Shown piece after piece: positions 54,089 to 62,825 of a stretch of DNA of 64,000 nucleotides. Source of the stretch: Streptomyces sp. NBC_00358 (GTDB taxonomy: Bacteria; Actinomycetota; Actinomycetes; Streptomycetales; Streptomycetaceae); contig NZ_CP107976.1 in NCBI RefSeq assembly GCF_036099295.1, forward strand, positions 8,246,001-8,310,000, written 5' to 3'. The first letter of the stretch is position 1, and each line of letters starts with the position of its first letter. Made by a program: the position numbers and the translations under genes. The notes under the pieces were generated by a model. That model was not told the DNA's origin and searched no databases. It worked only from the letters and a program-made list of their open reading frames with translations.

Positions 54089-54120
54089 CAGCCGAGGAGA
54101 AGGAGCTCGTGCGGCAGCAT
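54073..54120 (-). CDS. leuL: leuA leader peptide (15 residues, four consecutive Leu)
   Basis: A 15-codon reading frame between the leuA promoter region and leuA, encoding MLPHELLLLGCRCGA and ending in TGA inside the attenuator loop. Four adjacent leucine codons (CTC CTT CTC CTC) plus one at position 2 are what a leucine-sensing leader needs: ribosome stalling there would free the second stem arm. It is too short for ordinary gene finding. The rightmost alternative is a TTG frame in phase with leuA, which would merely extend LeuA. Confidence 0.65.
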   Translation of the reverse strand: MLPHELLLLGCRCGA

Positions 54121-54186
54121 GCGAGGTACAGTAGCGACAACTCAGCTCCTCAGACAACCTGAGGGGTGAAGGAAGGTGAACCTCAT

Positions 54187-54876
54187 ATGTCACTGGGTGC
54201 CTTGCGGCCGTCCCCCTTGGTCGAACAAGCCACGGAACACCTGCGCGAGCAGATCACCGGCGGCGAGTGGCCCTTGGGGACGAAGCTCCCCGGCGAGACC
54301 GCCCTCGCCAAGTCCCTCGGCGTGGGGCGCTCCACCGTTCGCGAGGCCCTGCGCGCACTGGCCGGCGCGGGACTGGTGCAGGCACGCCAGGGATCCGGGG
54401 TCTTCGTCATCGCGACCGAGCCCAGGGAGGACTGGTCCACCCGACTCCGCCAGGCGGCCATCACGGACGTCTACGAGGTGCGGATGCTCATCGAGGTCGA
54501 GGCCGCGCAGCTGGCCGCGCGGCGCCGGACCGAGGACGACATCACCGCCCTCCACGAGGCCTTGGCCACGCGCCGTGACGCCGCGAACGCCGGCAACGCC
54601 GAGTTCGTCGGGGCCGACATCGCCCTGCACCAGGCAGTGGTCGCCGCGGCCCACAACCCTGTGCTCACCAGCCTGTTCACCGAGTTCGTACCGGTGCTGC
54701 AGCGACGGCTGCTCGATCTGGTCGAGTTGCTCAGCCTTCGCTCCGACGATCCGAACCACGGCGACGCGGGGCACGCCGACCTGGTGAACGCCGTCGTGCA
54801 GGGGGATGCCGAGGCAGCCGGACGAGCGCTGCGTGACGAGCTCCAGCAGACCCTCGCCCAGCTCCACTCCCTGTGA
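54187..54876 (+). CDS. GntR-family regulator with FCD domain
   Basis: A 229-residue FadR-subfamily regulator: winged helix at residues 12-75 (PGETALAKSLGVGRSTVREALRAL is the DNA-reading part) and an FCD helical ligand domain (VYEVRMLIEVEAAQLAARR, DIALHQAVVAAAHNP, metal-binding His). It usually senses organic or keto acids. The ATG at 54187 has GAAGGAAGGTGAA before it. Divergent from leuA, which it may regulate. Confidence 0.9.
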   Translation: MSLGALRPSPLVEQATEHLREQITGGEWPLGTKLPGETALAKSLGVGRSTVREALRALAGAGLVQARQGSGVFVIATEPREDWSTRLRQAAITDVYEVRMLIEVEAAQLAARRRTEDDITALHEALATRRDAANAGNAEFVGADIALHQAVVAAAHNPVLTSLFTEFVPVLQRRLLDLVELLSLRSDDPNHGDAGHADLVNAVVQGDAEAAGRALRDELQQTLAQLHSL

Positions 54877-54889
54877 TCCGTGTCGTCGT

Positions 54890-55190
54890 CCGTCGTTTTC
54901 CCGGAGAGCGGACGGCATGCGCGCAGTATCCGGGGCGTGGAAAACCGGGGGCGCGAGCTTCTCTTCACACCGATGTGCGCGTCCTCGCGGACCAGGGGCC
55001 CGACGTGCTCGCCCCGGTCCGCGGGGACGGACCGCTGGTCCCCTTCGGCCACAGCCTGGGAGCGGCGGTGGCCTACGAGGTCGTCCGGCGCATGCCCGAC
55101 CGGTGCCGACTCGTCCCGGTGGCCCCCGGGCATCCCTCCCCTTCGCGCATCAGGCTGCCCGCGTGTCGTAGCCGCGGTCCGGACTCCGGC
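54890..55190 (+). pseudogene. Type II thioesterase remnant
   Basis: The rightward translation includes AQYPGRGKPGAR, VRVLADQGPDVLAPV, PLVPFGHSLGAAVAYEVVRR and VAPGHPSPSR. These correspond to the central part of RifR/GrsT-like thioesterases (QYPGRxDR, GHSLGAxVAYE). The start with FPxAGG and the C-terminal half with the catalytic Asp and His are missing. It is probably debris of a natural-product locus. Confidence 0.6.
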
Positions 55191-55239
55191 GAAGCGGACC
55201 CGCGCCGGCCTTCTGGGTGGCGGCCGGCGCGGGGCGCGT

Positions 55240-56073
55240 TCAGCGGAAGGTCTGGCGCATCTCGCCCAGACCGTCGATCCGGCTGACCAGCACGTCGTCG
55301 GGGCCGAGGAACCGCTGCGGAACGCGACGGTTGCCCACCCCCGCCGGGGTCCCGGTGAAGATCAGGTCGCCGGGGAAGAGCGGGCACACCGCACTGATGA
55401 ACTCCACCAACCGCGGAACGGAGAAGATCATCTCGCTGGTGCGCGCCGCCTGGACGCTCTCGCCGTTCAGCAGGCACTCGATCGCGATGTCGTCCCGGTC
55501 CGGCAGCTCGTCGGGGGTCACCAGCGCCGGACCGGTCGGGCCGAAGCCCGGATACGACTTGCCCAGCGAGAACTGCGGTGGTTTGCCGGTGAGTTGGAGG
55601 ACGCGCTCGGAGAGGTCCTGCCCCACGGTGAGCCCGGCCACGACCTCCCAGCCCTCGCTCGCCGGCACCCGATGGCAGGACGCGCCGATGACGGCGACCA
55701 TCTCCAGCTCCCAGTCGACATTGCCCTTGGGCAGTTCGACCTCCGCGGCCGGGCCGACGACGCAGCTCGGGAACTTGGTGAAGAGCAGAGGGATCTCGGG
55801 CGGGACGTAGCCCGCTTCGGCGGCGTGCGGACGGTAGTTCAGCGCCACCGCGAAGACCTGGCGCGGTCGCGGGACCGGCGCGTCCAGATCGGCGGTCCGG
55901 TACGGGCTCGCCGCGGGCAGCTCGGCGCTCGCGGCCCAGGCCCGGAACCCGGTCCAGTCGGTCAGGACGTCCATGGGGTCCGGGCCGAAGCGCCCCGAGG
56001 AGGCGTGGGCGATGTCGACCGCGCCGTCCTCGGTGAGCAGGACGGCCCGGTCGGAAAGCGTGGCCAGTCGCAT
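55240..56073 (-). CDS. Fumarylacetoacetate hydrolase-family protein
   Basis: A 277-residue FAH-fold enzyme: PRPRQVFAVALNYRPHAAEAG, the metal Glu pair in VDWELEMVAVIG, GLTVGQDLSERVLQ, and the C-terminal GDLIFTGTPAGVGNRR. The family cleaves C-C bonds of diketo acids or acts as isomerase/decarboxylase in aromatic or sugar-acid breakdown. It is the last gene of the leftward arm of the catabolic cluster, 10 bp after the second FAH gene. The exact reaction is unknown. Confidence 0.9.
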   Translation of the reverse strand: MRLATLSDRAVLLTEDGAVDIAHASSGRFGPDPMDVLTDWTGFRAWAASAELPAASPYRTADLDAPVPRPRQVFAVALNYRPHAAEAGYVPPEIPLLFTKFPSCVVGPAAEVELPKGNVDWELEMVAVIGASCHRVPASEGWEVVAGLTVGQDLSERVLQLTGKPPQFSLGKSYPGFGPTGPALVTPDELPDRDDIAIECLLNGESVQAARTSEMIFSVPRLVEFISAVCPLFPGDLIFTGTPAGVGNRRVPQRFLGPDDVLVSRIDGLGEMRQTFR

Positions 56074-56083
56074 CTGTTCCGCC

Positions 56084-56965
56084 TCAGTTCGCCGGGCCGT
56101 AGAGGTCGATGGAGAACGGCTCGGTGTCGTGCGCGTCCTTCCAACCGACCACGTGGTTGCGCAGCGTGCCGACGCCCTCGATCTCCGCCTCGATGCGGTC
56201 ACCGGGCTGGAGGTAGAAGTCGAACGGGTTCGGCTGCACGGCGGCGACACCCGAGATCGTGCCGGTGGTGATGATGTCACCGGCCGTGTAGCCCTGGGCC
56301 GAGTGGTAGGCGACCAGGTGCGGGATCGAGACGATCATCTTCTGGGTGTTGCCGGTCTGCCGCCGCTCGCCGTTGACCCGGAGCTCCATCGCGAGCGCGT
56401 GCGGGTCGGGAACCTCGTCCTTCGTGACGATCCAGGGACCGATGGGGCAGAAGGTGTCGATCCCCTTCGAGAAGGAGAAGACGCCCGACTGCATCTCGCG
56501 GCGCTGGATGTCACGCGCGGTGATGTCGTTGAAGACCGTGTAGCCGGCGATGTAGTCCTCGGCCTCCTCCGGGCCGAAGAACTTTCCGCTCTTGCCGATC
56601 ACGATGGCCAGTTCGAGTTCGTAGTCGAGCTCCTTCGTGAGCCCCTCGGGGTACACGATCGGCTGGTCGGGACCGATGATCGCGTCGACGTTCTGGAAGA
56701 AGACGATCCCCTTGTGCACCGGGTGCGACCAGTCGACGGCGGTCAGCTCGTCGTGGTGGTCGGTGAAGTTCCCGGCGGTGTGGAAGAACTTCTTGGGCAC
56801 GATCGGCGCCCGCAGGGTGACCTCCCCGAGCGGGAAGCGGCGCCCGGTCTCCTCGGCCTCCCCTTCCCGCTCGAAGTAGTCGCGCATCGACGGGACGTCG
56901 AGCTCGACGACGGACTCGCCGTCGATGTAGCCGACCTGGCCGTCGTTGAAGGTCACGAGTTTCAT
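56084..56965 (-). CDS. Fumarylacetoacetate hydrolase-family protein (second paralogue)
   Basis: A 293-residue FAH-fold enzyme: PKKFFHTAGNFTDHHDEL, metal ligands in LDYELELAIVIGKSG, YTVFNDITARDIQRREMQ, IGPWIVTKDEV and ITTGTISGVA. It resembles 2-hydroxyhepta-diene-dioate isomerase / diketo-acid hydrolases and also the sugar-acid hydrolases of nonphosphorylative rhamnose/fucose pathways. Its start overlaps the stop of the upstream CMD-like gene (ATGA). Confidence 0.9.
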   Translation of the reverse strand: MKLVTFNDGQVGYIDGESVVELDVPSMRDYFEREGEAEETGRRFPLGEVTLRAPIVPKKFFHTAGNFTDHHDELTAVDWSHPVHKGIVFFQNVDAIIGPDQPIVYPEGLTKELDYELELAIVIGKSGKFFGPEEAEDYIAGYTVFNDITARDIQRREMQSGVFSFSKGIDTFCPIGPWIVTKDEVPDPHALAMELRVNGERRQTGNTQKMIVSIPHLVAYHSAQGYTAGDIITTGTISGVAAVQPNPFDFYLQPGDRIEAEIEGVGTLRNHVVGWKDAHDTEPFSIDLYGPAN

Positions 56966-57537
56966 GCGGAGTCTCCTGGTGGTCCGACGCGGAAGACGCG
57001 CAACTGCAGCGCGAGCGTTGCGTAGTAGCCCACCAGGGTGGTGAGCTCCACCACCGCCTCGATGCCGTTCAATGAAACGGCCCGGTCGAAGACGGCGTCG
57101 TCGGCGTCACCGCTCGCGACCAGGACCCGCACCAGATCGAGGGCCGCCGCTTCGGCCGGGTCCGGGAGCTCGGGCGCCGTGCCGGCACCCACCGCGGCGA
57201 TCTCCGCGTCGGTCAGACCCGCGGCCCGGCCGATCGGCTCGTGGGCGTAGCGCTCGAAGGCCGAGTCCCAGTGGGCCGCGACCGCGAGGATGGCGAGTTC
57301 GCGGATTCGGCCGCTGAGCGAGGTCCGGTAACGGATCGCCGAGCCCAGCTCCTGGAGGGCCGCCCCGACTCCGGGTGCGAACAGCATCGCGTTGAACGGG
57401 CCGTTGAGTCTTCCCTCCGTGTCGGTGAGGGCGAAGAGCTGGGGACCTCCGGCGCGGGGCCCTCCGGTGATCGCGTCATAGAGGGGGCGTTGGTCGAGGT
57501 CGAGTTCATCTGGGGTGAGGCGGGGCAACCGAGTCAT
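56962..57537 (-). CDS. Carboxymuconolactone decarboxylase-like (AhpD-fold) protein
   Basis: A 191-residue helical protein of the CMD/AhpD superfamily: LNGPFNAMLFAPGVGAALQELG, LSGRIRELAILAVAAHW, SAFERYAHEPIGRAAGL. The AhpD CxxC is absent, so it is of the CMD rather than peroxidase type. First gene of the leftward operon from the shared promoter. The role in the pathway (lactone decarboxylation or isomerisation) is inferred. Confidence 0.85.
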   Translation of the reverse strand: MTRLPRLTPDELDLDQRPLYDAITGGPRAGGPQLFALTDTEGRLNGPFNAMLFAPGVGAALQELGSAIRYRTSLSGRIRELAILAVAAHWDSAFERYAHEPIGRAAGLTDAEIAAVGAGTAPELPDPAEAAALDLVRVLVASGDADDAVFDRAVSLNGIEAVVELTTLVGYYATLALQLRVFRVGPPGDSA

Positions 57538-57601
57538 GGTGCCGAGTGTCGTGCGCGCACCGGAGTGCAGGCGGTGCCGTGCCGAGCAATGGCATCGAAT
57601 G

Positions 57602-57639
57602 TCCGCACGTTCCAATGATTGGAACGAACGTAGTGCGGA
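57602..57639. promoter_or_regulatory. Nested palindromic operator of the divergent catabolic promoter
   Basis: The inner CGTTCCAAT-G-ATTGGAACG (57608-57626) is a perfect palindrome with 9-bp arms. The outer TCCGCAC (57602-57608) and GTGCGGA (57633-57639) are also perfectly complementary. It lies between the CMD-like and SDR genes. TTCCA/TGGAA arms resemble IclR-type operators. A sister site lies at 62766-62784. Confidence 0.75.
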
Positions 57640-57667
57640 TCACACGCCATCGCCTTACATCCCTCGC

Positions 57668-58426
57668 ATGGATGACTGGCTCGGACTTGATCATCGCGCG
57701 GCCCTGGTGGCCGGTGCCGGCGGTATCGGCGCGGCCGCGGCCCTCGGCCTCGCCCGGCACGGTGCCCGCGTGACCGTCACGGATGTCGACGAGGAGCGAC
57801 TCGCCGCCCTCGCCAAGCAGGCCGTGGAGGCGGGACTCTCGATCGAGACCCGTGCGGCCGACCTCACCGACCCGGGGAGCGCTCGTTCCGCGGTCGACGA
57901 GAGCGCCGCGACGATGGGCGGCCTCGACGTCTTCGTGCACGCGGTCGGCATCAACGACCGCCGCCCGGTGCTGGAGACGCCCGACGACGTCTGGGAGCGG
58001 ATCATCGACGTCAACCTCAAGAGCGCCGTGTGGACCGCCCAGGCGGCCGGCGCCCTGATGGTGTCCGGCGGCTACGGCCGGATCGTCCTGCTGTCCTCGG
58101 TCTCCGGACTGCTCGCGCACGCCAACCACGCCCCGTACGCCGCCACCAAGGGCGGGGTCAACCAGCTCTGCCGCGTCATGGCTCGCGAATGGGCGCCGCA
58201 CGGCGTCACGGTCAACGCCGTCGCGCCCGGATACACCGAGACCGACCTGACGCGCGCCTACCTCGACAGGCCCGGCATGCGCGAAGGCATGGTCGGTCTC
58301 GTTCCGGCCGGCCGGCTCGGCACCGCCGACGACGTCGTCGCACCCCTGCTCTTCCTCTGCTCCACGCAGTCCGCGTTCGTGACGGGTCACGTCATGTACG
58401 TCGACGGCGGACGCACCCTCGTCTGA
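57668..58426 (+). CDS. Short-chain dehydrogenase/reductase
   Basis: A 252-residue SDR. The cofactor loop AGAGGIGAAAAL replaces the usual TGxxxGIG, VTDVDEERL suggests NAD, catalytic Ser in LLSSVSGL, YxxxK in YAATKGG, C-terminal YVDGGRTLV. NNAG is HAVG. No clear ribosome binding site precedes the ATG, and the operator ends 29 bp upstream, so it may be leaderless. First gene of the rightward operon. Confidence 0.9.
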   Translation: MDDWLGLDHRAALVAGAGGIGAAAALGLARHGARVTVTDVDEERLAALAKQAVEAGLSIETRAADLTDPGSARSAVDESAATMGGLDVFVHAVGINDRRPVLETPDDVWERIIDVNLKSAVWTAQAAGALMVSGGYGRIVLLSSVSGLLAHANHAPYAATKGGVNQLCRVMAREWAPHGVTVNAVAPGYTETDLTRAYLDRPGMREGMVGLVPAGRLGTADDVVAPLLFLCSTQSAFVTGHVMYVDGGRTLV

Positions 58427-58436
58427 AAGGCAGACC

Positions 58437-59216
58437 ATGAATCTTCCGCAGCGCTTCACCGACAAGGTCGTCCTGGTCACCGGCGCCGGCACCGGCCTCG
58501 GCGCCGAGATCGCCGTCCGGGCGGCCCAGGAGGGCGCCGACGTGGCGATCCACTACCGCAGCTCGAAGGCCGGCGCACGCCGTACGGCCGACCGGGTCGA
58601 GGCCGAGGGACGCAAGGCCTTCCTCGTCCAGGCCGACATCGTCGAATGGGCGCAGATCACGCGCATGGCCGACGAGGTGTGGGGCCACTTCGGCCGGGTC
58701 GACGTGGCGATCAACAACGTGGGCGACATGGCCAGCGACCAGATGTCCTGGCGTGAGATCACCGAGGAGGCGATCGACCACACACTCGCCGTCGACCTCA
58801 AGGGCACCCTGGTGTGCACCCACGAATTCGGCTCCCGGATGCTGGAGCAGCCCGGCGGCGGCTCGATCGTCAATGTCGGGTCCACGGTCGTCGTCCGGGG
58901 CAGCGCACGGGCTCCGCAGTACGCGGCCGCGAAGTACGGCATCCTCGGCATCACCAAGTCCTACGCCCAGGCGTTCGCGCCCAAGGTGCGGGTCAACACC
59001 TTCGCGCCCGGATTCATGGAGACCGAGCGCATGCTCAACCGTGAGGACTACAAGAACGGACGCGGCGAGAAGCTGCGGGAGATGACCCCGATGCACCACA
59101 TCCCGAAGCCCGAGGAGATCGCCGGCACGGCACTCTTCCTCGCGACCGCGGACGCCCAGCACATCACCGGCAGCTACTTCGTCGCCGACGGCGGCTACAA
59201 CATGATCGGGGCCTGA
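58437..59216 (+). CDS. Short-chain dehydrogenase/reductase
   Basis: A 259-residue SDR: TGAGTGLGAEIA, VAIHYRSSKAGA (basic residues after strand 2 favour NADP), NNVGD, Ser in NVGSTVVV, YxxxK in YAAAKYG, C-terminal YFVADGGYNMIGA. AAAGG lies before the ATG, 10 bp after the previous gene. Together the two SDRs could carry out successive alcohol oxidations on the released sugar or aglycone. Confidence 0.92.
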   Translation: MNLPQRFTDKVVLVTGAGTGLGAEIAVRAAQEGADVAIHYRSSKAGARRTADRVEAEGRKAFLVQADIVEWAQITRMADEVWGHFGRVDVAINNVGDMASDQMSWREITEEAIDHTLAVDLKGTLVCTHEFGSRMLEQPGGGSIVNVGSTVVVRGSARAPQYAAAKYGILGITKSYAQAFAPKVRVNTFAPGFMETERMLNREDYKNGRGEKLREMTPMHHIPKPEEIAGTALFLATADAQHITGSYFVADGGYNMIGA

Positions 59217-59217
59217 G

Positions 59218-60501
59218 ATGTCGGAGCAGCGCATCCTCTTCGTCGACGGCAACGTCTTCGACGGCTCGGGCACCCCGGCCGTCCGTGCCGATGTGGTCGT
59301 CCGGGGCGAGACGATCGAGGCGGTCGTCGTCGGCGGTGGCGTGGAGAGGCGACCGGGCGACCGGATCGTGGACTGCACCGGCAGGACGGTCATGCCGGGC
59401 ATGACCGAGTCGCACTGCCATCTGACCTTCCCCTCGGCGGTCGGGCACATCGACACCTCCTTCAACCCGCCGCTGGACGTCAGCTTCTTCCACCACATGC
59501 CGACGCCGGACGAACACCTGGAGATCGCGAAGCGCAACGCGCGCATCCTGCTCGACCAGGGCTTCACCAGCGCCTACTCGGCCGGCTCGCTGACCCCCGT
59601 ACCGACCGAGGTGATCCTCCGCGACCAGATCGAGGCAGGCGCCGCGGTGGGACCGCGGATGCGTGCCGCGTCGTTCGAGCGCGACAACAACCCGGTGCAG
59701 ATGGGCCCCGACGGCCCCCGTGAGCAGAAGACGGGGCCGGACGCGGTGCGCGCGTTCATCCGCGAGCAGGCCGCGATCGGCTTCGACAGCGTCAAGCTGC
59801 TGATGAGCAACGACGACGTCTTCTTCGAGGGCGGGTCGATGGTGACGCAGTACAGCGCCGAGGAGGCGCGGGCCGCCGGTGAGCAGGCGCGCGAGTCCGG
59901 TGTCTGGCTCAACTGCCATGCCCAGAACCCCGAGTCGATCAAGCGGGCGGTCACCAGCGGCTTCCGCTCGATCTATCACTGCTCCTACGCCGACCAGGAG
60001 GCCATCGATCTGCTCGACGAGGCGAAGGACTCGATCTTCCTCTCGCCCGCCGTCGGCATCATGTGGGCCAACGTCCATGAAGGCGAGGAGTTCGGGATCG
60101 ACACCGCGATGGCCCAGAAGATGGGCTCGGTGAAGGCGCTCGACGCGATGACGGAGCTCTACCCCGAGCTCCGCAGGCGCGGCCTGCGCGTGCTGCCGGG
60201 CGGCGACTACGGCTTCCCCAACAACCCCATAGGCCGCAACGCCCGCGACCTCGAACTCTTCGTCAGGCTCTTCGGCTACAGCCCGCTCGAGGCACTCAAG
60301 GCGGCCACCTTCCACGGCGGTCAGGTCCTCGACCTCCCGGTCGGCCTCCTGGCGCCGGAGTACCTGGCCGACATCCTCGTCGTGGACGGCGACCCGACGA
60401 AGGACGTGACCGTGCTGCAGGACGCCGGGAACCTCGTCGCCATCGTGCAGGGCGGCCGGTTCCACAAGGGTGCGGAGCAGCTCACGAGCGGTGCGGCATG
60501 A
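59218..60501 (+). CDS. Amidohydrolase-superfamily metal hydrolase
   Basis: A 427-residue enzyme of the imidazolonepropionase/prolidase-like branch. HxH in TESHCHLTFP, carboxylated Lys in SVKLLMSNDD, His in NCHAQNPES and YHCSYAD, and the metal Asp in PGGDYGFP. C-terminal FHGGQVLDLP...ADILVVDGDP. It could open a lactone, amide or cyclic imide. One base separates its start from the preceding stop (TGA-G-ATG). Confidence 0.9.
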   Translation: MSEQRILFVDGNVFDGSGTPAVRADVVVRGETIEAVVVGGGVERRPGDRIVDCTGRTVMPGMTESHCHLTFPSAVGHIDTSFNPPLDVSFFHHMPTPDEHLEIAKRNARILLDQGFTSAYSAGSLTPVPTEVILRDQIEAGAAVGPRMRAASFERDNNPVQMGPDGPREQKTGPDAVRAFIREQAAIGFDSVKLLMSNDDVFFEGGSMVTQYSAEEARAAGEQARESGVWLNCHAQNPESIKRAVTSGFRSIYHCSYADQEAIDLLDEAKDSIFLSPAVGIMWANVHEGEEFGIDTAMAQKMGSVKALDAMTELYPELRRRGLRVLPGGDYGFPNNPIGRNARDLELFVRLFGYSPLEALKAATFHGGQVLDLPVGLLAPEYLADILVVDGDPTKDVTVLQDAGNLVAIVQGGRFHKGAEQLTSGAA

Positions 60502-61274
60502 GGCGGTTCGACGACGTCGAGTACGCCGTGATCCCTGGCTTCCGCCCGCTCGAACTCGACCTGTACCTGCCCGACGCGGTGTCCGCGGCGGATGCCGTCG
60601 AGGTGCCGGTCATCGTCCACGTGCACGGCGGTGGGTGGCGACGCGGTTCGCGCCGTCACCCGCTGCCGCGCCTGGGTGAGGACTTCTACCCCGCGATGGT
60701 GCGGGCGGGCTTCGCGGTGGCGGCGATCGACTACAGGCTCAGTGGCGAGGCGACCTATCCGGCCGCGGCCGACGACGTCCGCGCCGCGGTCGCCGCCGTC
60801 GCCGGGATCATGGCGTCCCGCGGGGTCGGCGCGGGGCAGGTGTTCCTCTGGGGCGACTCCGCCGGCGGGCACCTCGCCCTGCTGGCCGCACTGACCGGCT
60901 CCCCCGTGGCCGGAACGGTCGCGTGGTTCCCGGTCACCGACCTGACCGCCATGCCCGACCCCGACGATCCGCGGACGCGCGAGGCGCTCTTCCTGGGAGC
61001 ACCCGCCGCGAAGGTCCCGGACCTCGCCCGCGAGGCCGGCCCGATCAGTCACGTGCGTGCCGACGCGCCGCCCGTGCTGGTCATGCACGGCGACAGCGAC
61101 ACGATGGTGCCCACCGCGCAGAGCGTCGACTTCACCGCGGCCCTGACCGCGGCGGGAGGGTCCGCGCAGTTGGTGCTCGTGCCCGGCGCGAGCCACTTCT
61201 GGGACGGCGCGGAGGATGTGACCGCCCTGCAACAGCAGTCGCTCGCCTTCTTGCGGACGCTCGTCACGCCATGA
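60498..61274 (+). CDS. Alpha/beta hydrolase (BD-FAE-like esterase)
   Basis: A 258-residue cytoplasmic esterase: oxyanion HVHGGGWRRGS, nucleophile WGDSAGGHLAL (Ser about 117), Asp in MHGDSDTMVP, His in PGASHFWDG. It is similar to bacterial feruloyl and acetyl esterases acting on plant material. It overlaps the previous gene by ATGA. Confidence 0.9.
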   Translation: MRRFDDVEYAVIPGFRPLELDLYLPDAVSAADAVEVPVIVHVHGGGWRRGSRRHPLPRLGEDFYPAMVRAGFAVAAIDYRLSGEATYPAAADDVRAAVAAVAGIMASRGVGAGQVFLWGDSAGGHLALLAALTGSPVAGTVAWFPVTDLTAMPDPDDPRTREALFLGAPAAKVPDLAREAGPISHVRADAPPVLVMHGDSDTMVPTAQSVDFTAALTAAGGSAQLVLVPGASHFWDGAEDVTALQQQSLAFLRTLVTP

Positions 61275-62743
61275 CCCGTCCGCTGATCCCGGGGTTCAAC
61301 CCGGACCCCAGCGTGGTGCGGGTCGGTGACGACTACTACCTCGTCACCTCGTCGTTCGAATACCTGCCGGGCCTGCCGGTCTACCACAGCACCGATCTGC
61401 GGGACTGGCGCCAGATCGGTCATGTGGCGACCAGGCCGGAGCAGGTCGAACTCGATCGGATTCCGACGCCCGGCGGAGTCTGGGCCCCGACACTGCGCCA
61501 CCGCGACGGCCTCTTCCACCTCATCGTCACCGTCTTCCTCGGCGGCCGGGGCTGCGTCGTCTTCACGGCGACCGATCCGGCCGGCCCGTGGAGCGACGGC
61601 GTGAGCATCCCCGCCGTCGACGGGATCGACCCCGATCTCGCCTGGGACGACGACGGCACCGCCATCGTCACGTTCGCCCGCCATCCCGACCCGATCCAGC
61701 AGGTCCGCGTCGACCTGACGACCGGCCGGGCCATCGACACACCCCGTGCGGTCTGGGCCGGCAGCGGCGGCTACTCGCCCGAGGGCCCGCACCTGTACCG
61801 GCGTGGCGCCTGGTGGTACCTGGTGGTCGCCGAGGGCGGCACGGACCGCGGCCACGCCGTCACGGTGGCCCGCGCCCGAAGACCGGACGGACCGTTCGAG
61901 AGCTGCCCGGGCAATCCGGTCCTCACCGCCGCCGGCACCGGCGGGCCGGAGCAGAACCTCGGCCACGCCGACCTGGTCGAGACCGACTCGGGGACGGCGC
62001 TCGTCTGCCTCGGGGTCCGGCCGGTGGGGCTGGCGCAGTCGTTCTCGCCCCTGGGCCGCGAGACCTTCCTGGCCGACGTCGACTGGGCCGACGACTGGCC
62101 GAGCGCGCGGCTGACCGAGTTGCCTCCGGTGCCGGACGAGGAGGTCACGTACGACCTCGGCGCGCCGGACGCGCTGACCGACCCGGTGTGGATCGCCGTA
62201 CGCCAGTTGCCGGCCGCGGTCGCCACTCCCACGCCGGACGGACTCCTCATCCGCCGCACTGCCGCTCACACCGGGCTGGACGGCCCACGACCGGCCTTCG
62301 TCGGGCGGCGGCAGCGGCATCCGGGTGCCGTCGTGAGCGCTGTGCTCGACGTCCGGGAGGGCCGCGGGGGCCTCGCCTTCCGCAACGCGGAGGACAACCT
62401 GGTGGCGCTGGAAGCCCGGGCCACCGCGACCGGGGTCGAGGTCGAGGCGCGGGTGGTGGTGGCGGGATTCGACCGGACCTGGCACGCCACCCTGCCGTGC
62501 GGGGACGTCGAGCTCACCATCGCGTCGGCGCCGCCGCCCTCCGACTTCTCCGCCGGTGCGGTCGGGGGCGACCGGATCCGGTTGACGGCCCGGGTGGGCG
62601 ACGACGACGTGACGCTCGCCGAACTGGACGGCCGGCACTGGTGCTTCGAGACCGCCAAGGCGTTCACGGGCCGGGTCGTCGGGCCGTTCGCGACCGAGGG
62701 CGCGGTCCGGGTCCGCCGGCTCCGGTACTCGGGCCGGTCCTGA
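61271..62743 (+). CDS. GH43-family glycosidase (beta-xylosidase / arabinosidase-like)
   Basis: A 490-residue five-bladed propeller glycosidase. Catalytic Asp in PGFNPDPSVVRVGDDYYL, second Asp in DGIDPDLAWDDDG, acid Glu in YSPEGPHLYRRGAWWYL. The C-terminal beta-sandwich (about 330-490) is as in GH43 subfamilies with a DUF1349-like domain. No signal peptide, so it acts on imported oligosaccharides. It overlaps the preceding gene by ATGA. Confidence 0.92.
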   Translation: MTRPLIPGFNPDPSVVRVGDDYYLVTSSFEYLPGLPVYHSTDLRDWRQIGHVATRPEQVELDRIPTPGGVWAPTLRHRDGLFHLIVTVFLGGRGCVVFTATDPAGPWSDGVSIPAVDGIDPDLAWDDDGTAIVTFARHPDPIQQVRVDLTTGRAIDTPRAVWAGSGGYSPEGPHLYRRGAWWYLVVAEGGTDRGHAVTVARARRPDGPFESCPGNPVLTAAGTGGPEQNLGHADLVETDSGTALVCLGVRPVGLAQSFSPLGRETFLADVDWADDWPSARLTELPPVPDEEVTYDLGAPDALTDPVWIAVRQLPAAVATPTPDGLLIRRTAAHTGLDGPRPAFVGRRQRHPGAVVSAVLDVREGRGGLAFRNAEDNLVALEARATATGVEVEARVVVAGFDRTWHATLPCGDVELTIASAPPPSDFSAGAVGGDRIRLTARVGDDDVTLAELDGRHWCFETAKAFTGRVVGPFATEGAVRVRRLRYSGRS

Positions 62744-62765
62744 CGTTCCGTTCAGCCGGTCCCGG

Positions 62766-62784
62766 CGTTCCATTGAATGGAGCG
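62766..62784. promoter_or_regulatory. Second copy of the catabolic-cluster operator
   Basis: CGTTCCATTGAATGGAGCG matches the 57608-57626 palindrome at 16 of 19 positions. Its own symmetry is preserved in the paired changes at the centre (AAT..ATT becomes ATT..AAT). It lies 42 bp before the next start codon and should give an internal promoter. Confidence 0.7.
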
Positions 62785-62825
62785 GCCAGGTGACGTGGAT
62801 CAACGCGACCGGAACGCTGCGACGC

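Noticed and set aside
53996..54140. An upstream TTG start extending LeuA by 48 residues
   Set aside because: The extension is not like LeuA N-termini, and it covers the leader peptide and attenuator stem in another frame.
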